Shown here: piece after piece, positions 49,962-58,641 of the stretch
Numbering within the stretch: the first letter of the stretch is position 1
Layout of the letters: the number at the start of each line of letters is the position of its first letter
From: Photobacterium gaetbulicola Gung47
Lineage (GTDB): Bacteria; Pseudomonadota; Gammaproteobacteria; Enterobacterales; Vibrionaceae
NCBI GenBank assembly: GCA_000940995.1
Contig: CP005974.1
Coordinates: 1,116,001 to 1,180,000 of the forward strand
Reading direction: 5' to 3'
Length of the DNA: 64,000 nucleotides
The notes under the pieces: generated by a model
What the model saw: the letters and a program-made list of their open reading frames with translations, nothing else
Databases searched by the model: none
Told to the model about the DNA's origin: nothing
Translations under genes and position numbers: made by a program

Positions 49962-50929
49962 TAAAGAGCAATACTGCTGATACGGTCATCATCAAAAAGC
50001 GCCGCGGCCGCGACAAGGAGGCGCGCCATGGTGGGGCATGGAAAGTGGCCTTTGCCGATTTTACATTGGCAATGATGGCTTTTTTCATGGTGATGTGGGT
50101 GCTGCAGGTGACCACGGAGGATGAAAAACAGCGGATCGTTGGCCGTCTCAGCGGCCAGCAGCAGCTGCTGCCATATGATGAAATGTTCGAGGAAAACAGC
50201 CCGTTCTTGGTTGACTTCGGAGGCCGGGCGTTGCCCGGTCTGCAGAGCCAGCAGCCGAGTAACCCGCGTAACCTGGGCAACTCGCTGACCATCAATGTGG
50301 TCGATGGCGATGGCAACAATTTTGGCGGATTAGGAGAAGAGGGGCCGTCGTTGGTTCCGGGGCGTTATGAAACCCATGAGCAGATGGTGGTGCTGGGGCA
50401 GTATCTCAAAGATGTCAGTGAATTCCTCTCTGCCGGTAACCAGTTAACGGTTGAAGTTGTCCCTCAGGGCCTTCGGGTATTGGTTAACGACGATAATCAG
50501 AAGCCGATGTTCAAACTGGGGGGCGCAGAGCTCACCCCGTTTTTCGAAGATTTGCTGTTGGCCATCGCTCCGACGTTTGCCACGATTGAAAACCCGATCA
50601 TGATTTCCGGTCATGCTGATGCCAGTGGCTTTAGCCGCCATTCATCGGGCAATAACTGGGTTCTGTCAGGCCAGCGCGCCCAGCGGGCCAGGGAAGTGCT
50701 GGAGTTCGGGGGAATGCCAAGCAAGCGTGTGGCCCAGGTAACGGCCATGTCCGATACCATGCTGCTCGATGAAGATGCACCCTATTCCCATTTGAATCGT
50801 CGGATTGAGATTTTGGTGTTAACGTCTGATACCGAAGAGCAACTGCAAATGCTATTTGGCCGCGACAATGGTGAATCGCCAATGGAAGCTGCTAAACAGG
50901 CAGCTTACGATAACCAACCTGTCGGCTAA
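49958..50929 (+). CDS. lafU: Lateral flagellar stator protein LafU (MotB)
   Basis: This 323-residue protein has one membrane segment (about 33-52) with the ion-binding aspartate D34 in KVAFADFTLAMMAFFMVMWV, a plug region, and a C-terminal OmpA-type peptidoglycan-binding domain (MISGHADASGFSRHSSGNNWVLSGQRAQRAREVLE). It is the last gene of the lateral locus. Confidence 0.96.
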   Translation: MIKSNTADTVIIKKRRGRDKEARHGGAWKVAFADFTLAMMAFFMVMWVLQVTTEDEKQRIVGRLSGQQQLLPYDEMFEENSPFLVDFGGRALPGLQSQQPSNPRNLGNSLTINVVDGDGNNFGGLGEEGPSLVPGRYETHEQMVVLGQYLKDVSEFLSAGNQLTVEVVPQGLRVLVNDDNQKPMFKLGGAELTPFFEDLLLAIAPTFATIENPIMISGHADASGFSRHSSGNNWVLSGQRAQRAREVLEFGGMPSKRVAQVTAMSDTMLLDEDAPYSHLNRRIEILVLTSDTEEQLQMLFGRDNGESPMEAAKQAAYDNQPVG

Positions 50930-50963
50930 CCAAGTTCCAACGTCAGCGTGCTAGGTGACGGCT

Positions 50964-51000
50964 AAAAACCTGTCCATTAACTATGGGCAGGTTTTTTTTA
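50964..51000 (+). terminator. Terminator after lafU
   Basis: AAAAACCTGTCC pairs with GGGCAGGTTTTT (one G-U) around a short loop, followed by a run of eight T. It ends the fliD-lafU operon and the flagellar locus. Confidence 0.9.
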
Positions 51001-51112
51001 TATTCGGTACGAGAGGGAATGACTAATTGCATTAATCAGTGCTTGTGGAGCGATATCAGCGAGGTGATTGTTTATTGGTATGGGTGGGTCGAGTGGGGTG
51101 AGTGGTTAGCGA

Positions 51113-51139
51113 AGGGGGCTGATACATTATCAGCCCCCT
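51113..51139. terminator. Twelve-bp perfect hairpin beyond the membrane-protein gene
   Basis: AGGGGGCTGATA (51113-51124) and TATCAGCCCCCT (51128-51139) are perfect arms with a 3-base loop. There is no T-run on either strand. It lies 70 bp beyond the stop of the minus-strand gene starting at 52742 and is probably its transcript end or an mRNA-stabilising structure. Confidence 0.5.
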
Positions 51140-51209
51140 GTTTAGCGATTTAAGCCATTCGAAACGAGTTTGTTACTCAAAGCCGTAGGCTTATATCTTT
51201 TAACCGTTA

Positions 51210-52742
51210 TTAAATCATCAGGGTTGAAGATACAACACCGATCAGGCCCGCACTCGCCAGTGCGGTAACGGCTTTTTCAGCCATTTTGCCATTGCTTTCA
51301 GCAGCCTTGCCGAACATTGCGAAAACAAACGGGTGCACCAGGAAGGTCATGGCAAAAGTAAAGGTGATCAGGCTTGCTGCCGCCGAGCCGAACATACCTT
51401 CTTGTACCGCGGCGAACAGGCCGAAGTGGGACAGGCCAGAAGCCGCAGACATTGATGCATGCTCAAGTGACATACCGGCAACGCTCAGCAGCGTAAAGCT
51501 GCCGAATACCGCCATGATCTGCCAGCCAAGCGAGAATAGCATCAAGCCTTTGACTTCAGTCTTCTCACAGCCGTTAGCTGCGCGTAGGCTCTTCAAGGCA
51601 AGGAAGACGAAGGTGGTACCTGCAAGCAGGAGCGGCAGTGTCCAACCGACCATGAGTGAGCCACGCTCGGCACTGGCAGCCAGAATTGTGAAGACGAAGA
51701 TATGGCCGGCAAACGGGATGTTAATCATAATCGGTGCCCGGGAAGCCGCTGTTCGGCCGAAGTCGCCAGCCGTACAGGCTCCAGTTAGACCCGAGTGAGA
51801 CAGACCACCTGCCAGACCCGGTGCCAGGTTACGGATATGGTTGGATTTACCGACGAAGATCAACAGGGCCAGGCCGCCAAACATCCAGAAGATCTGGCCA
51901 GAGAAGCCATAAACGATAACACTTTGCAGGCCTGGGATGCCAAAGGCTTCAACCATATGAGAGCCGCCAACCAGGAAGCTACCGGCCAGTACTAGAGGGA
52001 TACCGGCAAATAGCAGTGCATTCATTGTTGGGCCATGCTTCCATTTCGGTAATACTGCGCCCAGCCCAGAAGACAGGATCATCGCAAAGAAGATTTGCGG
52101 TAGGCCGATGACCGACGATACAACATTTGACAGCCATAGCGAGGTATTTAACACCACGATAATCGCCACCACTTCGAACAGGCCCTTGCGGATGTACTGG
52201 CCTTTGTTCGAGATCACGGCTTTGCGGTCAACAAGGATGAACGCCAGTGCCAAGCAGATGTAGGAGAGCAGAAGGAAAGAGTCACCCAGAGCGAAGTCTG
52301 TGGTACGGTCAGAAATCAGCACATCAGCCGTCTGGATACCAATCAGCAGTAGGAAGGCACGGATAATATAAGTCAGCTGCGTGCTGCTGGTGCCCAACAC
52401 CACTTCCTGCGAAGACGGGGAGAAGAAATCACATTCTTCATCAAAGTCTTTCTTCGACAGCAGGCGGCGGATTTCCTGTCCACCAACGAAGAAGGAGGCG
52501 ATCAATGCAATCACGGTTGTCTGGCCAATCAGGGCCACAACAGGGAACTGTTCCAGCCCCGGCGTTGCCATGTCGCTGTGTACCAATAGTGAGCCTAACG
52601 CGAGGCCAAATACAACGATAACCAATAGTGATGAATACTTCGTCCCTGCGACCAGGGTACGGGCAACCAATACCATTATTGTTAAGGCGGCTATTGCAAT
52701 AACAAAATGGTTAAAAGCATAAAGATGGGAAACTTGTTCCAT
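51210..52742 (-). CDS. Polytopic membrane protein of unknown function, transporter-like
   Basis: This 510-residue protein has about 12-14 hydrophobic segments and looks like a secondary transporter. I cannot place it in a named family by eye. A loop at about 95-120 carries GGQEIRRLLSKKDFDEECDFFSPSS, and a Gly/Ser/Thr-rich stretch GLAGGLSHSGLTGACTAGDFGRTAASRAPIMINIPFAGH at about 312-350 may be a substrate-binding re-entrant loop. I chose the ATG at 52742 after GGAG; an extension upstream adds Cys-rich sequence without a ribosome site. It lies 113 bp after the CBS-domain gene, likely in one operon. Confidence 0.8.
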   Translation of the reverse strand: MEQVSHLYAFNHFVIAIAALTIMVLVARTLVAGTKYSSLLVIVVFGLALGSLLVHSDMATPGLEQFPVVALIGQTTVIALIASFFVGGQEIRRLLSKKDFDEECDFFSPSSQEVVLGTSSTQLTYIIRAFLLLIGIQTADVLISDRTTDFALGDSFLLLSYICLALAFILVDRKAVISNKGQYIRKGLFEVVAIIVVLNTSLWLSNVVSSVIGLPQIFFAMILSSGLGAVLPKWKHGPTMNALLFAGIPLVLAGSFLVGGSHMVEAFGIPGLQSVIVYGFSGQIFWMFGGLALLIFVGKSNHIRNLAPGLAGGLSHSGLTGACTAGDFGRTAASRAPIMINIPFAGHIFVFTILAASAERGSLMVGWTLPLLLAGTTFVFLALKSLRAANGCEKTEVKGLMLFSLGWQIMAVFGSFTLLSVAGMSLEHASMSAASGLSHFGLFAAVQEGMFGSAAASLITFTFAMTFLVHPFVFAMFGKAAESNGKMAEKAVTALASAGLIGVVSSTLMI

Positions 52743-52855
52743 TATAACTCCAAAAACTCTTTCGAACTGCTCACAGGTGCACCTCATGCCTTGGCACATG
52801 ACGTTCCAATGCTGGGTTTAAGCTGGCTGTGGGCGAGTGACTTGTCCGTTACTGA

Positions 52856-53401
52856 TTAGGTAACAACCTGTGGGGCAACATTTTTTGCAACTGGCGTTGG
52901 TGTCGCCGCATCATTGAAGAGGGCGCGAAGGGCTTTCAACACTTCTTGGCGGGATACGACTCCTACATATTTACCGTTATCCAATATCGGTAGAATTTGT
53001 GGCTTGTTAACCTTGATTGATTTGGCACGCTCTTCGAGCGACAAGGTTGTCATTTGCGTTGCATAGCCCATCGCCGTTGTCGGGTATAGCTGATCTTTGT
53101 CCAGAGCCAGATACTCAAGAGCATCGGTCAGGCGATCTTCAATATCCATAGTGACCAAATCGGTTTTCATTAGGTTGCCTACTGTGACGTCGTCATCTGG
53201 CAGGTAGTCTTGGCACCACATTTCCACCATGATGTCATGAGCAGATAAAAAGCCGACTAGCTGGCCGCTGGCATCACAAACCGGCGCACCGTTGATGTGG
53301 TTTTTTGACAATACATCGATAGCCGAAGGCAAACTGGTTTCTATACCCAAGGTTGGGGCTTGCGTATTTACAATGTCTCTCACTGTAAGTAATGCGCTCA
53401 T
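52856..53401 (-). CDS. CBS-domain protein
   Basis: This 181-residue cytoplasmic protein has a CBS pair: repeat one at about 10-65 (ALxVLSKNHINGAPVCDASGQLVGFLSAHDIMVEMW) and repeat two at about 80-170 (ILPILDNGKYVGVVSRQEVLKALRALF). CBS pairs bind adenosyl nucleotides and gate transporters or enzymes. Placement directly upstream of the membrane protein suggests regulation of that transporter. The start follows AAGGAG. Confidence 0.88.
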   Translation of the reverse strand: MSALLTVRDIVNTQAPTLGIETSLPSAIDVLSKNHINGAPVCDASGQLVGFLSAHDIMVEMWCQDYLPDDDVTVGNLMKTDLVTMDIEDRLTDALEYLALDKDQLYPTTAMGYATQMTTLSLEERAKSIKVNKPQILPILDNGKYVGVVSRQEVLKALRALFNDAATPTPVAKNVAPQVVT

Positions 53402-53993
53402 AACAATCTCCTTAAATCAAAATCAACACTGTTGCAGTAACTCGCCAAGAACCATGGAAAATGGCCCCTTAAGCTGTTGACGGAAATGTTACTCAGCACC
53501 GGGTCATTAGTAAAATTGATTTTATTTAGGTTGTCATTCAGTTTATCTGATACTTTGTTTAAAAGTATTTCAGGAAGTGTCCTCAAAAAACTGAATCAAT
53601 TTAGGTTATATGAGGGCGAATTAAGTGAGATTGCTGATTTTTTCGCCAGCATTGAACTGGTATCGAATATCGTATTTGGCAGTATGGTGTATCAATATTA
53701 TTGATTATACCTTGACTGTTAAATAATTAAAACTTAACTAGAATATTATCCTTGAAGTAACGGGATATTAAAGATGTCATATTGCTAGGTATTTACTTAC
53801 AGTTTTTCAATAGCAGAGCAAGATATAGACGTTAATGTGCATACGGTTTACATTACCCGGCTGTTAAAACTTGATACAATATTGCTTGAGTTTATCCATT
53901 AATCAGATTTATTGATTGGCAAAAATACCAAAGTGACTTGGTATAAGTCCTATCTATCGGTGTTAAGCCCCTGTTGTATATCTAGGAGTAAAA
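53402..53993. other. Divergent intergenic region, CBS gene / LysR regulator
   Basis: This 592-bp AT-rich region separates the CBS-membrane protein pair from a divergent LysR gene. Such divergent pairs are usually regulator and target. A 75-codon frame at 53477-53704 lacks support. I see no clear terminator or palindrome that stands out. Confidence 0.5.
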
Positions 53994-54902
53994 GTGCGTT
54001 ATTCGTTGAAACAGTTATCAGTGTTTGATGCGGTTGCTGAGTTGGGCAGTGTTAGCCAAGCGGCGGAAAGGTTGGGGGTCACCCAGTCTGCTGCAAGTAT
54101 GTCTCTCAGCCAATTAGAGAAACTGCTAGGTCGAGATCTCTTCGTACGCCAGGGTAAAGACATGCGCTTGAGCCACTGGGGCAACTGGTTGCGCCCGAAA
54201 GCCCGGCGCTTGTTGCAAGATGCCGAGCAGATCGAGGCGGGTTTTTACGATCAGCACCTTTTTAGCGGCAGTATCACAATTGGTGCGAGCCAAACACCGG
54301 CTGAACATTTGGTGCCGGAGCTTATCAGTATTCTTGATACAGACTTTCCTGAAGTTAGAACCGGATTGGAAGTAAAAAGTAGCCAGGGGGTTATCGAGGG
54401 GGTACTGAACTACAAGTATGACATCGGCATTATCGAAGGCCGTTGTGATGATAATCGTACTCATCAGGAAGAGTGGTGCCGGGATCACTTGGTTGTTGTC
54501 AGTTCGTCCCATCACCCTTTTGCCAAGAATTCCCGAGTCAGCCTGGCACAGTTGGAGCAGGCGCAGTGGGTACTGCGTGAGGGCGGAGCGGGGACGCGGG
54601 CGATTTTCGAAAGCGCGATGGTACCGTTGATCCCCGATTTGGATGTGTGGCGAGAGTATTCCCATGTGCCGGTGATCCGAACCATGGTGGCGAATGGCAA
54701 TTACCTTACGTGCTTGCCGTATTTGGATGTGGCCCCACATATTGAGCGTGGCGAATTGGCGGCATTGAATGTGCCTGAATTAAAAATGGATCGGGCCATT
54801 TCGTTTATTTGGCGTAAGGAAATGGGGGATCACCCGCTGTTGGAGTGTATCAAGCGTGAAGGGCACCGAATGATGAAGAACCACAAACTCAGATCTTCAT
54901 GA
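53994..54902 (+). CDS. LysR-family transcriptional regulator (YeiE/CysL-like)
   Basis: This 302-residue protein has an N-terminal winged helix-turn-helix (LKQLSVFDAVAELGSVSQAAERLGVTQSAASMSLSQLEKLLGRDLFVRQGKDMRL) and a C-terminal substrate-binding domain (LSGSITIGAS-type start, then GIIEGRCDD, and WVLREGGAGTRAIFE). The last signature is common in the CysL/YeiE branch. It starts at GTG, 8 bases after AGGAG. It likely controls the divergent CBS-membrane protein operon; the ligand is unknown. Confidence 0.9.
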   Translation: MRYSLKQLSVFDAVAELGSVSQAAERLGVTQSAASMSLSQLEKLLGRDLFVRQGKDMRLSHWGNWLRPKARRLLQDAEQIEAGFYDQHLFSGSITIGASQTPAEHLVPELISILDTDFPEVRTGLEVKSSQGVIEGVLNYKYDIGIIEGRCDDNRTHQEEWCRDHLVVVSSSHHPFAKNSRVSLAQLEQAQWVLREGGAGTRAIFESAMVPLIPDLDVWREYSHVPVIRTMVANGNYLTCLPYLDVAPHIERGELAALNVPELKMDRAISFIWRKEMGDHPLLECIKREGHRMMKNHKLRSS

Positions 54903-55128
54903 GGCAGCGATTCCGTCTTTCTAGTTAGGAAGCATCGTATGGCAGAGCAGGCTTGTTAAGCCATATGCCATTAGTTTCAATTTTCCTGATGATATGCATC
55001 TAATTAACTAATAGATTAATAAGGGGCGGCAATGCCGGCTTCGCGGTTAGCGTGAGGGGCACACAGGATTGTTACTGCGTTTTCACTGTCAAGTGCCTGG
55101 AATATGAGTTTTGTTGCTTAAATACACA

Positions 55129-55152
55129 AAAGGAGAGCTTCGGCTCTCCTTT
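55129..55152 (-). terminator. Terminator after pflA
   Basis: AAAGGAGAGC, loop TTCG, GCTCTCCTTT form a perfect 10-bp stem. On the minus strand it is followed by TGTG after TTTT. It lies 26 bp past the pflA stop. Confidence 0.85.
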
Positions 55153-55177
55153 ATAGTATCTATGACAAAAGCTGATA

Positions 55178-55921
55178 TTAATAAATCACTTTCGCCTGGG
55201 TATAGCTGCTGATGATTTCTTTGACTTTTTCCATCACTTCCTTCGATGGTGGTTTGACACCTGTCAGTGGGTAATCAAAGCCCATCGCTTCCCATTTGTG
55301 CTCGCCCAGCTGGTGGTACGGCAGCAGCTCGACTTTCTCGATGTTGTCCATGTCTTTGATAAAGTCACCCAGTAGGTGGGCAGAACGCTCGTCATCGGTA
55401 AAGCCAGGAACCACCACATAGCGGATCCAGGTTTTCTGGCCGCGCTGATGCAGGTAGCGAGCAAAGTCCAGCACGCGCTTGTTCGGCACACCGACCAGGT
55501 TTTGGTGGATACTGTCATCAAGTTGTTTCAGATCGAGCATGACCAAGTCGGCAGCATCCAGCACCTCATCAACCACATCAGTGTGTTTGCGGATATAGCC
55601 GTTGGTATCAAGGCAAGTATGGATCCCTTCCGCTTGAGCGGCACGGAAGAAGTCACGGACAAACTCTGGCTGCATCATGGCTTCGCCGCCTGATGCGGTG
55701 ACACCGCCACCAGAAGAGTTCATGAAGAAACGGTAGGATTTGGCTTCATTAATCAGCTCTTCAACGGTGATTTCCTTGCCGCCATGTAGATCCCAAGTAT
55801 CTCGGTTGTGGCAATACTGGCAGCGCATGAGGCAGCCTTGCATGAAGACGATGAAACGAATACCGGGACCGTCGACAGTACCACAGGACTCAAAAGAGTG
55901 GATTCGACCTTTTAGTGACAT
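55178..55921 (-). CDS. pflA: Pyruvate formate-lyase activating enzyme
   Basis: This 247-residue radical-SAM enzyme installs the glycyl radical on PflB. The iron-sulfur motif CxxxCxxC is seen as CLMRCQYC (about 30-37), and the SAM-binding GGE motif in TASGGEAMMQPEF (about 77-80). The gene lies 241 bp beyond pflB with a terminator between, so it probably has its own promoter or depends on read-through. Confidence 0.97.
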   Translation of the reverse strand: MSLKGRIHSFESCGTVDGPGIRFIVFMQGCLMRCQYCHNRDTWDLHGGKEITVEELINEAKSYRFFMNSSGGGVTASGGEAMMQPEFVRDFFRAAQAEGIHTCLDTNGYIRKHTDVVDEVLDAADLVMLDLKQLDDSIHQNLVGVPNKRVLDFARYLHQRGQKTWIRYVVVPGFTDDERSAHLLGDFIKDMDNIEKVELLPYHQLGEHKWEAMGFDYPLTGVKPPSKEVMEKVKEIISSYTQAKVIY

Positions 55922-56090
55922 TACTTTGCTTCTCCGCTTGGGGGCGTGTTTTGCTTGTTATTTTATTACAAAATGGACGGGCAAAGTAGTTAAAAAAGCA
56001 TCTAAATCGTAAGGATACTACTGGTTGTATGACTGAGCGGCTGCGGAGATGCCTTTGCTGGGGGAGAAAATATAGCGGAACGCGGCAATA

Positions 56091-56120
56091 AAAAAGCCGA
56101 CCTACAAAGGCCGGCTTTTC
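56091..56120 (-). terminator. Terminator between pflB and pflA
   Basis: AAAAAGCCG-A-CC pairs with GG-CCGGCTTTT around a short loop, and the minus strand continues TTTTTTATT. It probably limits pflA expression relative to pflB. Confidence 0.8.
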
Positions 56121-56162
56121 TTCTCATTGCCTATGACGGCAATGGCTAACTAAGACTCTAAA

Positions 56163-58439
56163 TTATAGAGACTCAGTGAAAGTACGAGCGATAACGTCTT
56201 TCTGCTGTTCAGCAGTTAGAGAGTTAAAGCGTACAGCGTAACCAGATACACGGATAGTTAGCTGAGGGTACTTCTCTGGGTGCTTAACTGCGTCTTCTAG
56301 AGTTTCACGGTTAAGAACGTTAACGTTCAGGTGCTGACCACCTTCGATGCCAGCTTCGTGGTGGAAGTAACCATCCATTAGGCCTGCAAGGTTAGAACGC
56401 TGAGTATCCTGCTCTTTACCTAGTGCGTTAGGTACGATAGAGAAGGTGTAAGAGATACCGTCTTTCGCATCAGCAAATGGTAGTTTACCTACTGAAGTTA
56501 GAGACGCTACCGCACCTTTCTCGTCACGGCCGTGCATTGGGTTAGCACCTGGTGCGAATGGAGCACCTGCTTGACGACCGTCAGGCGTGTTACCAGTCTT
56601 CTTACCGTATACCACGTTTGAAGTGATAGTAAGGATAGACTGAGTAGGAACCGCATCACGGTAAGTCTTAAGCTTACGGATCTTGTTCATGAAGCTAGTA
56701 ACAAGCTCACAAGCGATGTCATCAACGCGAGCGTCGTTGTTACCGAACTTCGGATAGTCGCCTTCGATTTCGAAGTCGATTGCGATGTTGTCTTCGTCAC
56801 GTACTGGCTTAACTTTAGCGTACTTGATAGCAGCTAGTGAGTCAGCAGCAACAGAAAGACCAGCGATACCACAAGCCATAGTACGGCGAACATCACGGTC
56901 ATGTAGAGCCATAAGCGCTGCTTCGTAGCTGTACTTGTCGTGAGAGTAGTGGATTGCGTTTAGTGCAGTCACGTACTGCTTAGCTAGCCAGTCCATGAAG
57001 CTGTCTAGGCCAGCGTAAACTTTGTCGAAGTCTAGCACTTCGTCCATCATTGGCTCAGTCTTAGGACCAACCTGTAGCTTAAGTTTCTCATCCACACCGC
57101 CGTTGATAACGTATAGAAGCGTCTTAGCAAGGTTTGCACGAGCACCGAAGAACTGCATGTGCTTACCGATAACCATTGGCGATACACAACAAGCGATAGC
57201 GTAGTCATCGTTGTTGAAGTCAGGACGCATTAGGTCGTCGTTTTCGTACTGGATAGAAGAAGTATCGATAGATACTTTCGCACAGAAACGCTTGAAGCCG
57301 TCAGGTAGCTGCTCAGACCATAGAACAGTGATGTTCGGCTCTGGAGAAGGACCCATAGTGTATAGCGTGTTTAGGAAACGGAAGTTAGTACGCGTTACTA
57401 GCGTACGGCCGTCAACACCCATACCACCCATAGATTCTGTTGCCCAGATTGGGTCGCCAGAGAATAGCTCATCGTACTCAGGAGTACGTAGGAAACGAAC
57501 CATACGTAGTTTCATTACGAAGTGGTCGATCATTTCCTGAGCTTCAACCTCAGTGATCTTACCAGCCGCGATATCACGCTCAACGTAGATATCTAGGAAA
57601 GTAGACGTACGGCCTAGAGACATTGCCGCGCCGTTCTGAGATTTAACCGCTGCTAGGTAGCCGAAGTATAGCCACTGGATAGCTTCTTTCGCGTCAGTTG
57701 CAGGATTAGAAATGTCGAAGCCGTATTTAGCTGCCATTTCTTTCATCTGACCTAGTGCACGGTGCTGCTCTTGAAGCTCTTCACGAAGCTGCATAGTCAT
57801 CTGAAGATCTTCGCCAGACTCTAGCTTAGCTTGAGTAGAGTGGAACTGAGCAACTTTTTCCTTCATTAGGAAGTCGATACCGTACAGTGCAACACGACGG
57901 TAGTCACCGATGATACGACCACGGCCGTATGCATCTGGAAGGCCAGTTAGAACACCAGATTTACGACACTTAAGGATGTCTGGAGAGTAAACGTCGAAAA
58001 CGCCTTGGTTGTGCGTTTTACGGTACTCAGAGTAGATCTTAGAAACCTGTGGGTCTAGAGTACGGCCGTAAGCTTTACAAGAACCTTCGATCATGCGCAC
58101 GCCGCCGTTAGGCATGATTGCACGCTTAAGCGGAGCTTCAGTCTGAAGACCAACGATAGTCTCTAGATCTTTGTTGATGTAACCTGCGTCGTGAGCAGTG
58201 ATGGTAGAGATAAGAGAAGTATCGAAATCAACAGGAGCGTGAGTGCTGTTTTCCTGCTTGATACCTTCCATTACCTGATCCCAAAGCTTGTTAGTTGCCT
58301 CAGTACCTTCAGTAACTAGGAAAGACTCATCACCCTCATATGGAGTGTAGTTTTTCTGGATAAAGTCGCGAACGTTTACTTCGTTCTGCCATTCGCCTTC
58401 AGCGAACCCTTCCCAAGCTTTAGCAAATTGCTCTGCCAT
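56163..58439 (-). CDS. pflB: Formate C-acetyltransferase (pyruvate formate-lyase)
   Basis: This 758-residue glycyl-radical enzyme converts pyruvate and CoA to acetyl-CoA and formate during anaerobic growth. The catalytic adjacent cysteines are in AIACCVSPM (about residue 417) and the glycyl-radical motif in TIRVSGYAVRF close to the C-terminus. Length is the E. coli length less two. Codon use is strongly biased (CTA/CTT, GCT, CGT), like lafA, as expected of a very abundant enzyme. Confidence 0.98.
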   Translation of the reverse strand: MAEQFAKAWEGFAEGEWQNEVNVRDFIQKNYTPYEGDESFLVTEGTEATNKLWDQVMEGIKQENSTHAPVDFDTSLISTITAHDAGYINKDLETIVGLQTEAPLKRAIMPNGGVRMIEGSCKAYGRTLDPQVSKIYSEYRKTHNQGVFDVYSPDILKCRKSGVLTGLPDAYGRGRIIGDYRRVALYGIDFLMKEKVAQFHSTQAKLESGEDLQMTMQLREELQEQHRALGQMKEMAAKYGFDISNPATDAKEAIQWLYFGYLAAVKSQNGAAMSLGRTSTFLDIYVERDIAAGKITEVEAQEMIDHFVMKLRMVRFLRTPEYDELFSGDPIWATESMGGMGVDGRTLVTRTNFRFLNTLYTMGPSPEPNITVLWSEQLPDGFKRFCAKVSIDTSSIQYENDDLMRPDFNNDDYAIACCVSPMVIGKHMQFFGARANLAKTLLYVINGGVDEKLKLQVGPKTEPMMDEVLDFDKVYAGLDSFMDWLAKQYVTALNAIHYSHDKYSYEAALMALHDRDVRRTMACGIAGLSVAADSLAAIKYAKVKPVRDEDNIAIDFEIEGDYPKFGNNDARVDDIACELVTSFMNKIRKLKTYRDAVPTQSILTITSNVVYGKKTGNTPDGRQAGAPFAPGANPMHGRDEKGAVASLTSVGKLPFADAKDGISYTFSIVPNALGKEQDTQRSNLAGLMDGYFHHEAGIEGGQHLNVNVLNRETLEDAVKHPEKYPQLTIRVSGYAVRFNSLTAEQQKDVIARTFTESL

Positions 58440-58609
58440 GACATACCTACCTTTTTAGTAGAAAAAACACGTACTGCGGTGACTGTTGAGCCAGCCTCAC
58501 CAAACGGTGAACAGTACACTTTATATAAACAATAATACGGATAACCAAAAAACGTGTCAGGATAGCGATGTTTTGATTATTCGTATTAGTGCTAAAAACA
58601 CTAATTGAT

Positions 58610-58631
58610 AGGGCAGTGCACGCACTGCCCT
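58610..58631 (-). terminator. Hairpin after the DUF3360 gene
   Basis: AGGGCAGTG (58610-58618) and CACTGCCCT (58623-58631) are perfect arms with a 4-base loop, 11 bp beyond the stop. There is no U-tract on the minus strand, so termination may be partial and some message may continue into pflB. Confidence 0.5.
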
Positions 58632-58641
58632 TAAGTCGTTC

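Noticed and set aside
14910..51209. Signs that the flagellar locus is a recently acquired island
   Set aside because: No tRNA, integrase, direct repeat or transposase is visible at either border, and base composition is like that of the flanks.
53477..53704. Open frame of 75 codons in the gap before the LysR gene
   Set aside because: No ribosome site, no recognisable domain, and it lies in an AT-rich divergent promoter region.
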